Assembly: GCF_000744825.1 (NCBI RefSeq)
Contig: NZ_JQMR01000001.1
Span: forward strand, 744,001 to 808,000
DNA from: Carnobacterium mobile DSM 4848
GTDB lineage: Bacteria; Bacillota; Bacilli; Lactobacillales; Carnobacteriaceae
Length of the DNA: 64,000 bases
Direction of reading: 5' to 3'
Of the stretch, positions 51,427-61,335 are shown in pieces. The notes beneath the pieces were generated by a model. The model was not told where the DNA came from, did not search any database, and saw nothing but the letters and a program-made list of their open reading frames with translations. The first letter of the stretch is position 1. Every line of letters starts with the position of its first letter. A program made the translations under genes and the position numbers.

Positions 51427-52227
51427 TCACTCTGCAAACCAATTGCTATAAATCTTATCATACGTTCCATCTTTTTTGATAGCTGCTAACGTTTCGTTCA
51501 CAGCCTCTTTCAATTTCACATCTGCTTTTCGAAAACCTACTGCATATTCTTCCTCACCAAAGTCCTCATCCAGCACTCGGTAATCGGCATCGGTATTCTG
51601 CTTCATATAATAACGACCAAGCGTTTCGTCTACAACGATCGCATCACTTCTGCCAGACTTCAAATCATTGAATACATCATTATTAGAAGGATATTGAATA
51701 ATCTCGCCATTTTTGAGTGACGGTACAATATTCGATTTATCTGACATAATGGCATCCACTGCACTCGATCCTTGTTGAGCAGCTAACGTTTTATTCTTTA
51801 AATCTGCTTTCTTTTGAATCGTGCTATTTTTTAAAACAATAATGACTTGGCTATTATTTAAATAGGGTTCACTAAAAGCAACTTTTTGTTTACGTTCTTC
51901 TGAAATGGTATAACCATTCCAGATCACATCAATATTCCCTGCATTTATCTCTGTTTCTTTCATAGACCAGTCAATAGTTTGAAATTCAACGGCAATGCCT
52001 AACCGTTTGCCAACTTCTTTGGCTAAATCGACATCAAACCCAACAATTTCACCGCTTGAATTGCTATATCCCATTGGAGCAAAGGTATCATCCAATCCCA
52101 CAACTAACGGGCCTTTTTCCATAATCTTATCGGAATTATCTGCTTGAGATGTATTGCTGCTGCATCCTGTTGCCAACATTGCCATTGAACCCAATGCAAT
52201 CATTGTTTTAATCAATTTGTTTTTCAT
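51427..52227 (-). CDS. Amino-acid ABC transporter substrate-binding lipoprotein
   Basis: A 266-residue periplasmic-type binding protein anchored as a lipoprotein (lipobox LATGC, Cys22). The SBP_bac_3 fold is evident from LVVGLDDTFAPMGYSNSSGEIVGFDVDLAKEVG and AAQQGSSAVDA. It is the first gene of the transporter and lies under a T-box leader; family members bind His, Gln, Arg or Cys/cystine. Confidence 0.93.
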   Translation of the reverse strand: MKNKLIKTMIALGSMAMLATGCSSNTSQADNSDKIMEKGPLVVGLDDTFAPMGYSNSSGEIVGFDVDLAKEVGKRLGIAVEFQTIDWSMKETEINAGNIDVIWNGYTISEERKQKVAFSEPYLNNSQVIIVLKNSTIQKKADLKNKTLAAQQGSSAVDAIMSDKSNIVPSLKNGEIIQYPSNNDVFNDLKSGRSDAIVVDETLGRYYMKQNTDADYRVLDEDFGEEEYAVGFRKADVKLKEAVNETLAAIKKDGTYDKIYSNWFAE

Positions 52228-52265
52228 ATTAATCTCTCCTTTTTTTGATTATTTTAAGTAAAGAA

Positions 52266-52562
52266 AACAAAAAAAGTCCTTTGCTTTCCTGATCAACAGG
52301 AAAGCAAAGGACGATAGTTTAAATTATCGTGGTTCCACCTTTTTTTATAGTCTCTTCACAGAAAACTATCTCATCACGTTCAAAAATACTAAACGCTAGT
52401 ACGTTAACGGGTACATCCGGGACAGTTTACTAACACTATAGCGAATTCAACTGCCAGCTTAGAGATGTGTGTTCAGAATAGATCTTTGATTGCTCTCACC
52501 AACCGCAACCTCTCTTTGTAAAGACGCTAATCTTACTTTTTCTCTTCATTGCTTTTGTTTAT
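52266..52562 (-). promoter_or_regulatory. T-box riboswitch of the amino-acid transporter, probably His
   Basis: The T-box AAGGTGGAACCACG lies at 52341-52328 on the minus strand. A perfect 16-bp terminator stem with loop ATCAA in plus-strand terms (52276-52312) and a run of T follows. Stem I ends in GAACACACATCTCT. If the specifier begins after GAA it reads CAC (His); ACA (Thr) is the other option. His-regulated ABC transporters of this kind are known in Lactobacillales. Confidence 0.88.
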
Positions 52563-52569
52563 TTTACAA

Positions 52570-52598
52570 ACTATAGCATAATTAATTTCGTTTGCCAA
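52570..52598 (-). promoter_or_regulatory. Promoter of the T-box transcript
   Basis: TTGGCA (52598-52593) and TATAGT (52575-52570) are 17 bp apart with a TGC extended -10. The -35 lies within the last codons of minD, so the transporter was placed directly after minD. Confidence 0.75.
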
Positions 52599-53376
52599 AT
52601 ATTTTCTTCCAAAAACTTTCTTTTTCTTTTTTTAGGGACATCAGCGGAACGGTTTCACCTAAGATGCGTCGTGCCACATTACGGTAACCCTGGGATGCCG
52701 GGTTTTTAGGGTCTAAAACAATCGGATCCCCTTTATTAGATGAACGAACAACGTCATCATCATCAAAAATAATGCCTAATAAGTCTACAGATAAGTGTCG
52801 TGTGATTTCATCGACATCTAAAACTTCCCCATCTTGCATCATCCGTTTACGAATACGATTAATAATCAGGCGAGGTGGTTCTAATTCTGTCTGCTCTAAT
52901 AATCCGATGATCCGATCAGCATCGCGAATAGCAGATATTTCCGGAGTCGTTACCAGGATTGCTTCATCTGCTGCTGCAATAGAGTTTTGAAACCCTTGTT
53001 CGATTCCTGCTGGACAATCAATTAAAATAAAATCGTAATCTTCTTTTAACTCATTTACAATTTCAATCATTTGATCGCCATTCACATCATTTTTATCAGC
53101 ATTTTGTGCTGCTGGTAATAAATACAAATTATCATTAAATCGTTTATCTTTAATAATGGCTTGATGTAGTTTTGCTCGGCCTTCAACCACGTCAATAATA
53201 TCGTAAATAATGCGGTTTTCTAACCCTAAAATAACATCTAAGTTTCTTAGTCCTATATCCATATCAATTAAGCAGACCCGTTTGCCTTGCAAAGCGAGTG
53301 CTGTTCCAATATTTGCAGTAGACGTAGTTTTTCCTACGCCGCCTTTTCCAGAAGTAATGACTATTGCTGTACCCAT
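52582..53376 (-). CDS. minD: Septum-site determining ATPase MinD
   Basis: A 264-residue deviant-Walker ATPase (SGKGGVGKTTSTANIG, GVGKTT) which with MinC prevents division near the poles. The C-terminal end MSLKKEKESFWKKIFGKRN is the amphipathic membrane-targeting helix. It overlaps minC by 16 bp. No MinE or DivIVA is in the window, so pole recruitment as in Bacillus is assumed. Confidence 0.96.
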   Translation of the reverse strand: MGTAIVITSGKGGVGKTTSTANIGTALALQGKRVCLIDMDIGLRNLDVILGLENRIIYDIIDVVEGRAKLHQAIIKDKRFNDNLYLLPAAQNADKNDVNGDQMIEIVNELKEDYDFILIDCPAGIEQGFQNSIAAADEAILVTTPEISAIRDADRIIGLLEQTELEPPRLIINRIRKRMMQDGEVLDVDEITRHLSVDLLGIIFDDDDVVRSSNKGDPIVLDPKNPASQGYRNVARRILGETVPLMSLKKEKESFWKKIFGKRN

Positions 53377-54074
53377 GATTTTAATCCCCCTGTCACTTTA
53401 CCTAAATTTGGACGCATTTTTCTCAACTGATCTAAAGATTCAAAATCCAAAATATGTAAATCATTAATATACGCAAATTCATTTTTTTTAATTTGTTCTT
53501 TATCAGCAGATTGATTTTCAATAATTTGAATATTATCAGCTATTCGTACTTGTGCGTTTGTATGGAAATCAGCCACAACCACTGCTGTTGCGTCACCTTC
53601 AAATCCAGCATGAGCAATGCCGTGTAATTCTCCGATTATAAAAATATTGCCATTTGCTCGAATCACTCCACCGGGGTGTACTTTCCCCACAAAAAGAATG
53701 TCCCCGGGCGCTTGAAGAACTTGTCCGCTGCGGATTGTTTGAATTTCCATTTGTAAACTTACTGCTTGTTGCCATGCTAAGGCATTTTCATACGTGATAA
53801 CAGCAGAGTTGATTTTTTTTATTTCAAATTGACTATTGTTTTTAATTTTTTCTGTAATTTCCTTTTTTTCTTCATCAGATAATAAACGGTTCCCTGTTGA
53901 AATTTCTAAATGGATTTCTTTTTTCTCTTCTTCTGCATCTGTTTTTTTGGCTTCAGTTTTAAGATGTTCCAATAATTGCTCTAATTCTTCAATGATCGTA
54001 GTAAAAGAAGCCGATTCATCTAAAGTTAACATAAAACCATCTTTGTTTCCTTTTAATGACACACTCTGTTTCAC
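53361..54074 (-). CDS. minC: Septum-site determining protein MinC
   Basis: A 237-residue FtsZ-assembly inhibitor. The C-terminal right-handed beta-helix region (TIRSGQVLQAPGDILFVGKVHPGG) binds MinD; the N-terminal domain is the FtsZ-acting part. The start is GTG 54074 with AAGGAG at spacing 8. It overlaps minD by 16 bp. Confidence 0.94.
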   Translation of the reverse strand: MKQSVSLKGNKDGFMLTLDESASFTTIIEELEQLLEHLKTEAKKTDAEEEKKEIHLEISTGNRLLSDEEKKEITEKIKNNSQFEIKKINSAVITYENALAWQQAVSLQMEIQTIRSGQVLQAPGDILFVGKVHPGGVIRANGNIFIIGELHGIAHAGFEGDATAVVVADFHTNAQVRIADNIQIIENQSADKEQIKKNEFAYINDLHILDFESLDQLRKMRPNLGKVTGGLKSWVQQ

Positions 54075-54122
54075 CTTAACAACTCCTTATCAGCTAAATA
54101 ACGAATGAACATTCCATCGTAT

Positions 54123-54647
54123 TTAATTCTCTAATATTTTAATTATTATCTTTTTTAAAGGATAGAATGCCAATATAAAGAATACGAGATTTAACAATAA
54201 AGTTGGCCCTAAACGACTGGCCATAAAAGTAGTCATATCTATCTCTGCAAAGCCCAAAACTTTATAAAATCCATATAGAATTGTTTCTACAATGCTTAGA
54301 TTGATCACAACCATCATCCCTATAGTAAGCGCATTTGGATGCAACACTCGCTTTACTTTTTCTGTGATATATACAATAATTGGAAAAATTGCGACATACA
54401 TACCTAAGATCCCTACATAATAACTGTCATAGAGCAAACCAAAAATAATTCCATAAAGAATCATTTTATTTCTTGGAAGATAAAAGGACATTAACACAAA
54501 AATAAGAACAACTAGTCTAGGCGTCATTATATTCCCATTTTCTCCATACAATTGGACAGAAAAAACTCCCGATAAAAGACCATCTATTAAAAAACCAATA
54601 AAAATTACAAGCGGAGCAAAAACTTTAACTTTCCATTGTTCGTTCAT
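54123..54647 (-). CDS. mreD: Rod-shape determining protein MreD
   Basis: A 174-residue membrane protein with about five helices, part of the MreBCD elongation complex. The start at 54647 (ATG one base after the mreC stop) is preferred over the GTG at 54659, which lies inside mreC. The family call rests on hydrophobicity pattern and position after mreC. Confidence 0.88.
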   Translation of the reverse strand: MNEQWKVKVFAPLVIFIGFLIDGLLSGVFSVQLYGENGNIMTPRLVVLIFVLMSFYLPRNKMILYGIIFGLLYDSYYVGILGMYVAIFPIIVYITEKVKRVLHPNALTIGMMVVINLSIVETILYGFYKVLGFAEIDMTTFMASRLGPTLLLNLVFFILAFYPLKKIIIKILEN

Positions 54648-54648
54648 C

Positions 54649-55500
54649 TTACTCACCACTCTCAGCTGTTCGTTGAATGAAAGTCACATAACGAATATCA
54701 TTTAAGTCCGCTGCCGGTGTTACATAAGCTTCTTGTGATAAACCATGAGCATCTAGTTTAACTTCATCGATCGTTCCAATCAACAATGAACTTGGGGATA
54801 CTCCGCCTAGTCCTGAAGTCATTACTTGATCTCCTTTTTTTATGGTTACATCAGTAGTTATTTGTTTCATAATCAATCGATTCGTTTTTGTATCATATCC
54901 ATTGATAATACCATGAACGAATCCATCTTTAGAAGAAACTGAAGCGGCAACTCGGTTGTTATTTTGGTCAAGTGTCGTTATCAGCTGAACTTTTGAACTT
55001 GTTGGACTTACTTCTATCACTCTTCCAATCAATCCATTATCTGCCATCACAGATAACCCGACTACTATGCCGCTTTGACTCCCGCGATCCACTACAATTT
55101 GGTTGATCCAATTATCTGGATTCCGACTGATGACTGTACCGTTTATTTTCTTATAATTTGAAAGAGTATCTTGCAATTCCAATTGTTCTTTCATTTTTTG
55201 ATTATCTTGTTTTAACTCACTTAACTCTACTTCTGTTTCGTATAAACTATCAATTTTTGATTTCAATAATTGATTTTCTTCATACGTATTTTTTAAATTA
55301 TCTACTGATTCCATAAAATTAACTACGGCATTGGTTGGTTTGGACAACACGCGGCCTGTAATAGCAGTGATGTCATTACTAAACTGCTGTACTATCGGTA
55401 ATTTGCTTTTTTCTGTAATAGAATAGGCGATTAGCCCTAAACAAACGATAACACTCACCAATAATATAATTAGTTTTTTATTTGAAAAAAATTGATGCAA
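54649..55500 (-). CDS. mreC: Rod-shape determining protein MreC
   Basis: A 283-residue membrane-anchored protein with one N-terminal helix (11-28), a coiled coil (about 65-110) and a beta-rich extracellular part (VISRNPDNWINQIVVDRGSQSGI). It links MreB to the wall-synthesis enzymes. The start is TTG 55500 behind GAGGTG. A hairpin separates it from mreB, so expression may be lower than that of mreB. Confidence 0.93.
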   Translation of the reverse strand: MHQFFSNKKLIILLVSVIVCLGLIAYSITEKSKLPIVQQFSNDITAITGRVLSKPTNAVVNFMESVDNLKNTYEENQLLKSKIDSLYETEVELSELKQDNQKMKEQLELQDTLSNYKKINGTVISRNPDNWINQIVVDRGSQSGIVVGLSVMADNGLIGRVIEVSPTSSKVQLITTLDQNNNRVAASVSSKDGFVHGIINGYDTKTNRLIMKQITTDVTIKKGDQVMTSGLGGVSPSSLLIGTIDEVKLDAHGLSQEAYVTPAADLNDIRYVTFIQRTAESGE

Positions 55501-55594
55501 ATTCTCACCTCATTAATTCTTCAGGCTTTATCCATTTTAACATATCTTAAACTAAATAACTTCGTATTTTGTTATTTTATTGTCCGAAATGAAA

Positions 55595-55628
55595 ACGATG
55601 CGGAAAAGCAAAATACTGCCCGCATCGT
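55595..55628 (-). terminator. Hairpin between mreB and mreC
   Basis: A 9-bp stem ACGATGCGG/CCGCATCGT with a 16-base loop is followed on the minus strand by TTTTCATTTC. It is a weak terminator or attenuator that could lower mreCD relative to mreB. Confidence 0.55.
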
Positions 55629-55652
55629 CACATTACGTCATGTAATTTTTAC

Positions 55653-56666
55653 TTATTTCATTCTTTTCTTTTTATACAAATTCATATGTTTTAAAGATTC
55701 ACCAGTACCTAAAGCTACACAATCTAGTGGGTCAGCTGCTACGAAAACGGGAACTTCAGTTTCATCAGCGATTACATCACTAATGTTTTTCAAAAGAGCT
55801 CCTCCGCCTGTCAAAACAATTCCATGATCAATTACATCTGCAGAAATTTCCGGCGGTGTTTCTTCTAATGTTTCTCGCACAGCGCTAACGATCCCATCAA
55901 CAACTTCTTTAATCGCTTCAGCTACATCAATGGCTGAAACTTCAATAGTTTGTGGTAATCCAGTTAACAAATCGCGTCCCCGAACATCCATAGAGCCATA
56001 TTCAGGTGCTTTTTCTGCCGATGCACAACCAATAGCAATTTTGATTTGTTCAGCTGTACGTTCACCAATCAATAAATTATATTTTTTACGAATATAATGA
56101 ATGATTCCATCATCCATGCTATCCCCAGCCAAACGGATAGAACGACTGCTCACTATCCCGCCAAGTGCTATTGTTGCTACATCAGTAGTTCCGCCTCCAA
56201 TATCGACAACCATACTGCCTGTAGGATCCATGACCGGCAAACCTGCTCCAACAGCTGCAGCAAATGGTTCTTCCAGAATAAAAGCATCTTTAGCTCCAGC
56301 CATTCTTGTTGCATCAATTACAGCGCGTTTTTCCACTTCAGTTACACCACTTGGTACACAAACCATGACATAAGGTTTAGATGTTGTTTTTCCAATAGCT
56401 TTTTCAATGTAGTATTTCATCATTGCAGCTGTAGTATCATAATCTGCAATTACGCCGTTTTTCATAGGGCGAATAGCGACTATTGAACCAGGTGTTCTCC
56501 CGATCATATTTCTGGCATCTTCACCAACTGCTACAATTTCTCCAGTATTGATATCTTTTGCAACTACTGAAGGATCTCTTAAAACAATTCCTTTACCATC
56601 AACGAAAACATTTGTATTGGCTGTTCCTAGATCAATACCAATGTCTTTATTTCCAAATTTAAACAC
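55653..56666 (-). CDS. mreB: Rod-shape determining protein MreB
   Basis: A 337-residue actin homologue that guides side-wall synthesis. Phosphate-1 [14 protein letters not shown], phosphate-2 [12 protein letters not shown] and the adenosine motif [11 protein letters not shown] are present. The start is GTG 56666 (no better ATG in frame) behind GAGAGGA. Presence with MreCD and Min proteins means a rod-shaped cell. Confidence 0.96.
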   Translation of the reverse strand: MFKFGNKDIGIDLGTANTNVFVDGKGIVLRDPSVVAKDINTGEIVAVGEDARNMIGRTPGSIVAIRPMKNGVIADYDTTAAMMKYYIEKAIGKTTSKPYVMVCVPSGVTEVEKRAVIDATRMAGAKDAFILEEPFAAAVGAGLPVMDPTGSMVVDIGGGTTDVATIALGGIVSSRSIRLAGDSMDDGIIHYIRKKYNLLIGERTAEQIKIAIGCASAEKAPEYGSMDVRGRDLLTGLPQTIEVSAIDVAEAIKEVVDGIVSAVRETLEETPPEISADVIDHGIVLTGGGALLKNISDVIADETEVPVFVAADPLDCVALGTGESLKHMNLYKKKRMK

Positions 56667-56940
56667 ATTATTTCATCCTCTCAAGTCTGTCTAACATCAG
56701 AATTTTTAGAATATAGTACAATTTATTTTTAACTATTCATTAAACTCTAAGACAGTATAACAAAAAAAAGATATTTTTGCCTTGTCAGAAACCATCATAC
56801 TTCATTTTTTTTAGCAAAACATTAATAATTTACGTAATTTAATAGAAATTTAAGTTTGCTTCACATGAACGTAGCGGTTTTCTAAACCATTGTCTTTAAA
56901 GATTCTCTTATTTTTCTTTTTTTAAAAGCATATCAAAAAA

Positions 56941-57092
56941 AGATCTATGCCCATCCAGTTTCGGTTACTGTATTCTAAACAGCTAAAGCTGCTGCAGGCA
57001 AGTCGAAGTGAACACAGGTCTGATTTTTAGAACCCTTCTAGAATAAATAATTGGATATATAAAAGAGGGTGAGACGTTTGTCTCACCCTCTT
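56941..57092 (+). repeat. Intergenic repeat, copy C
   Basis: About 150 bp that resembles the 3' half of copy A: CAGCTAAAGCTGCTGCAGGC, GGTCTGATTTTTAGAAC, TTCTAGAATAAA and the closing hairpin. The hairpin is a perfect 13-bp stem AAGAGGGTGAGAC/GTCTCACCCTCTT with loop GTTT (57063-57092), the terminator of csp gene 1. The stretch 56667-56940 shows nothing else. Confidence 0.7.
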
Positions 57093-57110
57093 ACCTTAAT
57101 TGTAATTTAA

Positions 57111-57420
<310 letters not shown>

Positions 57421-57485
57421 CAGTGTATCATTTATTTTTAATAATAGCAAGTTAATCTTGCTATCTTTTTTAAGCGGATCAGTTA

Positions 57486-57710
57486 TTGAGCAAAAAAACA
57501 GCGTTTAGACCCAAAGCTTCTATCTTACATCTATTGCACTCCTCAGCAGTTAACACTATAAGGACTAAAGCAACTGAAGCGAGTAAACACAGAATGGACC
57601 GCACATCAACTGAGCATTGAAATCGGGCTTCATGACTGCCTTTTAGAGAACGTTATTAAAATATAGTTAAGGAATAGAAAGGAGGTTAACCCTTTCGGGC
57701 TAACCTCCTT
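57486..57710 (+). repeat. Intergenic repeat, copy B
   Basis: About 225 bp related to copy A: GCGTTTAGACCC near the left end, AAGCAACTGAAGCGA, and CAACTGAGCATTGAAA match A at scattered points, and the right end is a hairpin AAGGAGGTTA..TAACCTCCTT (57679-57710). It acts as terminator of csp copy 2. Confidence 0.65.
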
Positions 57711-57727
57711 AGTTATTTTAGATTTAA

Positions 57728-58042
<315 letters not shown>

Positions 58043-58100
58043 ATTTTAACATATCGCTGTATATACCGCAAGTAAAACGCTTCATTTTCTTACTTTTTCA

Positions 58101-58301
58101 TTAGGCTTTAACAACGTTTGTTGCTTGAAGTCCGCGGTCGCCTTCTTCAACGTCAAAAGTTACTGCTTGCCCTTCTTCCAAAGTTTTAAACCCTTCACCT
58201 TGGATAGCTGAGAAATGCACAAATACATCGTCGCCGTCTTCGCGTTCGATAAAACCGAACCCTTTTTCTGCATTAAACCATTTTACTGTACCTTGTTCCA
58301 T
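58101..58301 (-). CDS. Cold-shock protein, copy 3 of 4
   Basis: A 66-residue CspA-type protein, the most different of the four at the C-terminus ([12 protein letters not shown]). It retains KGFGFIE and VFVHF. ATG 58301 has GAGGAGG. The promoter TTGATA-17-TATACT is at 58440-58412 (minus). No strong terminator follows it, so readthrough towards copy 2 is possible. Confidence 0.96.
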   Translation of the reverse strand: MEQGTVKWFNAEKGFGFIEREDGDDVFVHFSAIQGEGFKTLEEGQAVTFDVEEGDRGLQATNVVKA

Positions 58302-58411
58302 TATAAATATCCTCCTCATGCGTTAAACGCTATGTAATTGATGTTTTTACTAATTAGTATCATTTGAAATGTTTGGAACATTTTTCTTTTACTATGCAAA
58401 AACTCACTAAC
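58302..58411 (-). promoter_or_regulatory. Leader of csp copy 3
   Basis: About 104 nt; AACATTTCAAATGATACT and AACATCAA resemble the consensus leader but are more diverged than in copies 1 and 4. Confidence 0.6.
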
Positions 58412-58464
58412 AGTATAACAAGTCCAAATATACTTATCAAGCAAGAACCCTAATTAACAATCTA

Positions 58465-58570
58465 CAAAAGCTTCTAACAGTTGAAGCTGCTGAAAACCTT
58501 TATCGAATATCTTTTAGAGCCTCATTAGCCAGATGTACAAAAGAGAGTGAGACAAATGTCTCACTCTCTT
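58465..58570 (+). repeat. Intergenic repeat, copy D (short)
   Basis: A shortened copy with AGCTTCTAACAGTTGAAGCTGCTG, a diverged middle, and the closing 13-bp hairpin AAGAGAGTGAGAC/GTCTCACTCTCTT (58541-58570), the terminator of csp copy 4. Confidence 0.55.
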
Positions 58571-58589
58571 ACCTTAATTGTAATTTTAA

Positions 58590-58901
<312 letters not shown>

Positions 58902-58971
58902 AGTATAGCACGATTATTTTAATAACACAAGCTTATAAAGACTTTAATTAAATTTTATTTTTTCTCCTTTA

Positions 58972-59664
58972 CTAAAAGACTCCTAACTCTTTTAAACTAA
59001 TGTACCGATCTTGTCCAATAATGAGATGATCCAATAAGTCGATCCCGATTAATTCCCCACACTCAAACATGCGTTTAGTAAATAAAATATCAGCTTCCGA
59101 AGGTTCTGGATTACCCGAAGGATGATTGTGCCCTACAATAATGCGAGCTGCCGAAACGCGGACTGCCCCTTTAAAAATTTCACGTGGGTGCGCAACCGAT
59201 GAATTCAACCCACCTATAAAAGTGGTTTCTTTTTTAATGATTTCATTTTTAGTATTCAAATACAACACCATCACATGCTCTTGCTGCAGGTCCCGCATTT
59301 CTCCTAACAGCATCTCTCCCGCTTTGCGACTGGAAGTTATTTGTCCAATTTTAATTTGAGGAGCTTGTGCAATCCGCATGCCCAATTCAATTGCAGCTCT
59401 TATTTCGATTGCTTTAATCTTCCCGATACCAGAAACAACCATCAACTCTTCTATAGAAGCTGTTTTCAAAAAATACAAATCTTCAAATGTATTTAAGATT
59501 TCCATAGCAAGTGCCATGACATTGGTACCTTTTGTTCCCGTTCGCAATAAAATTGCTAGCAATTCATGGTTTGCTAGTGCTTTTTCACCATATTGTTCCA
59601 TTCTTTCTCTAGGCCTTGAAAAAACAGGAACTTCTTTCACTAGACTTGTTGACCTCTCTCTCAT
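58972..59664 (-). CDS. radC: RadC/YsxA family JAMM-domain protein
   Basis: A 230-residue protein with an N-terminal helix-hairpin-helix (VSGIGKIKAIEIRAA) and a C-terminal JAMM/MPN+ domain with the metal motif HNHPSGNPEPSEAD. Despite its name a DNA-repair role is not established. Start at 59664 behind GGGGGAGA; the frame extends seven codons upstream. In B. subtilis radC precedes mreB; here the csp array lies between them. Confidence 0.94.
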   Translation of the reverse strand: MRERSTSLVKEVPVFSRPRERMEQYGEKALANHELLAILLRTGTKGTNVMALAMEILNTFEDLYFLKTASIEELMVVSGIGKIKAIEIRAAIELGMRIAQAPQIKIGQITSSRKAGEMLLGEMRDLQQEHVMVLYLNTKNEIIKKETTFIGGLNSSVAHPREIFKGAVRVSAARIIVGHNHPSGNPEPSEADILFTKRMFECGELIGIDLLDHLIIGQDRYISLKELGVF

Positions 59665-59901
59665 GTTTCTCCCCCTTTTCTCCATATTTTTACTATCTGC
59701 AAAAAAAGGGGAATCTATTTTTTTATCATACTAAGAATAACAGTTAGTTTAAAAATCAACTTTTTTAGATTGTATGATCCAGTCTTAACATGTTCATACA
59801 GTCTGCTTTTCTTCAATAAAGTCTTTGACTTATATTAAGTCTTGATATAGGGCTGCCGTTTTTGTCTCGCTTGTTCCGCTTAGTTACATTTCTTTGGTTA
59901 A
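59665..59901. other. Gap between folC and radC
   Basis: 237 bp without a gene. A GACTTAATATAAGTC palindrome near 59830 is the only structured sequence I can see. B. subtilis has maf at this position; it is absent here. Confidence 0.6.
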
Positions 59902-61209
59902 TCATCCATTATTTGGTTTCGTTAAAAATTGTCTTACTTCTGAAATAAAGTACAACGATCCCGTAATTAAGATTACATCACTCTCATCCATCTCATTCAC
60001 TGTGTCCCTTAAAGCTTCTTGCCAATGTTCTTTGATGGTCACTCCTAATCCAGCATAACCTTTCAATTCGTCTATTGTTGCTGCTCTAGGAAAGTCAAAG
60101 CTAGTCAAAATAAGATGAATATTAGGCAATTCTGTCAATAAACTAACCATATTTCCAATTGCTTTATCCTGCAAAACAGCAAAGATCAAATAAACTTCTT
60201 GTTGATTAAAATCCAGTTTGATCGTTTCAACTAAACGACGAATAGCCGGTTCATTATGAGCCCCATCAAGAATCATTAGTGGTTTATCGTTAACCTTTTC
60301 CATACGACCTGGCCAAAAAGATTGTTTCAGTCCTCTTCTTGTATCTTCATGATTTAATACTAAGCCAGTTTTTTCACTATAAATCCTCAAAGTTTCAATC
60401 GCTACAGTTGCATTCTCAATCTGGTGTTTTCCCAACATTCCGATTTGCAATTGATTCAAATAAATAGCCTCATCTTCAAATGTAAACTGCTCTCCCCATG
60501 TCGGCAAGGTTTGCCATTTCGTTGCTGTAAAATCTTTTCCAAAAAAATAAACTTTGCTTCCTTTCTCATTTGCATGAGCTTCAATAACCTCTAACGCTTC
60601 TTTAGGTATCTTGCCTGTTACAACTGGCACTCCTGGTTTAATGATACCAGCTTTTTGAAACGCTATTTCCGGTACTGTTTCTCCTAAAATTTTCATATGA
60701 TCCAACCCGATAGTAGTGATAGCTGAAACAATTGGTGTAATTACATTAGTAGAATCTAATAACCCTCCTAGCCCTACTTCAATGATCACTACGTCTGCAT
60801 GACCTTCACCGAAATAAACAAACATCATCATAGTGATAATTTCAAATTCACTCGGCCCATCTAATTCCGTTTCTTCAAGTTCACAGGCTAACGGGTATAC
60901 AATATTAGCTAATCGTATGATTTGTTTATCTGAAATAGGTTCTCCATTAACGCTGATGCGTTCATTGAAGAGTTCGATATACGGCGAAGTGTATGTTCCA
61001 ACTACTTGACCATTAGCTTGCAGCATATTTCTTAAAAAAGTAACTGTAGAGCCTTTCCCATTTGTCCCAGCCACATGAATTGCTTTTATTTTCTTATTGG
61101 GAAAATCTAGTCTCTCTAACATCCATTCCATTCTTTTCAAACCGGGCTTCATCCCGAACACTTTTCTTCCATGTATCCAATTTAATGTTTCTTCAAATGT
61201 TTCAAACAT
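59902..61209 (-). CDS. folC: Folylpolyglutamate synthase/dihydrofolate synthase
   Basis: A 435-residue Mur-ligase-fold enzyme adding glutamate to folates. The P-loop AGTNGKGSTVTFL and the later DGAHNEPAI motif are intact. The start at 61209 follows GGTGGG; the upstream ATG 61224 has a poorer site. It lies 126 bp from valS, the conserved valS-folC pair. Confidence 0.95.
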   Translation of the reverse strand: MFETFEETLNWIHGRKVFGMKPGLKRMEWMLERLDFPNKKIKAIHVAGTNGKGSTVTFLRNMLQANGQVVGTYTSPYIELFNERISVNGEPISDKQIIRLANIVYPLACELEETELDGPSEFEIITMMMFVYFGEGHADVVIIEVGLGGLLDSTNVITPIVSAITTIGLDHMKILGETVPEIAFQKAGIIKPGVPVVTGKIPKEALEVIEAHANEKGSKVYFFGKDFTATKWQTLPTWGEQFTFEDEAIYLNQLQIGMLGKHQIENATVAIETLRIYSEKTGLVLNHEDTRRGLKQSFWPGRMEKVNDKPLMILDGAHNEPAIRRLVETIKLDFNQQEVYLIFAVLQDKAIGNMVSLLTELPNIHLILTSFDFPRAATIDELKGYAGLGVTIKEHWQEALRDTVNEMDESDVILITGSLYFISEVRQFLTKPNNG

Positions 61210-61282
61210 TAAGCAACCCACCATTTCTTATACTGACATTCTTCCCCATTATAAACCACTCCTATTGAATATGGTATTCAAA

Positions 61283-61316
61283 AAAACCTGTCTTTCACTT
61301 TAATGAAAGACAGGCT
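61283..61316 (-). terminator. Terminator of valS
   Basis: CCTGTCTTTCA and TGAAAGACAGG form an 11-bp stem with a short loop, followed by TTTTTTT on the minus strand. It lies between valS and folC. Confidence 0.88.
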
Positions 61317-61335
61317 CTTCAACAAATTTATTTGA

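Noticed and set aside
56097-56486. Plus-strand frames opposite mreB
   Set aside because: They are shadows of the conserved mreB coding sequence with Ser/Cys/His-rich, low-information translations.
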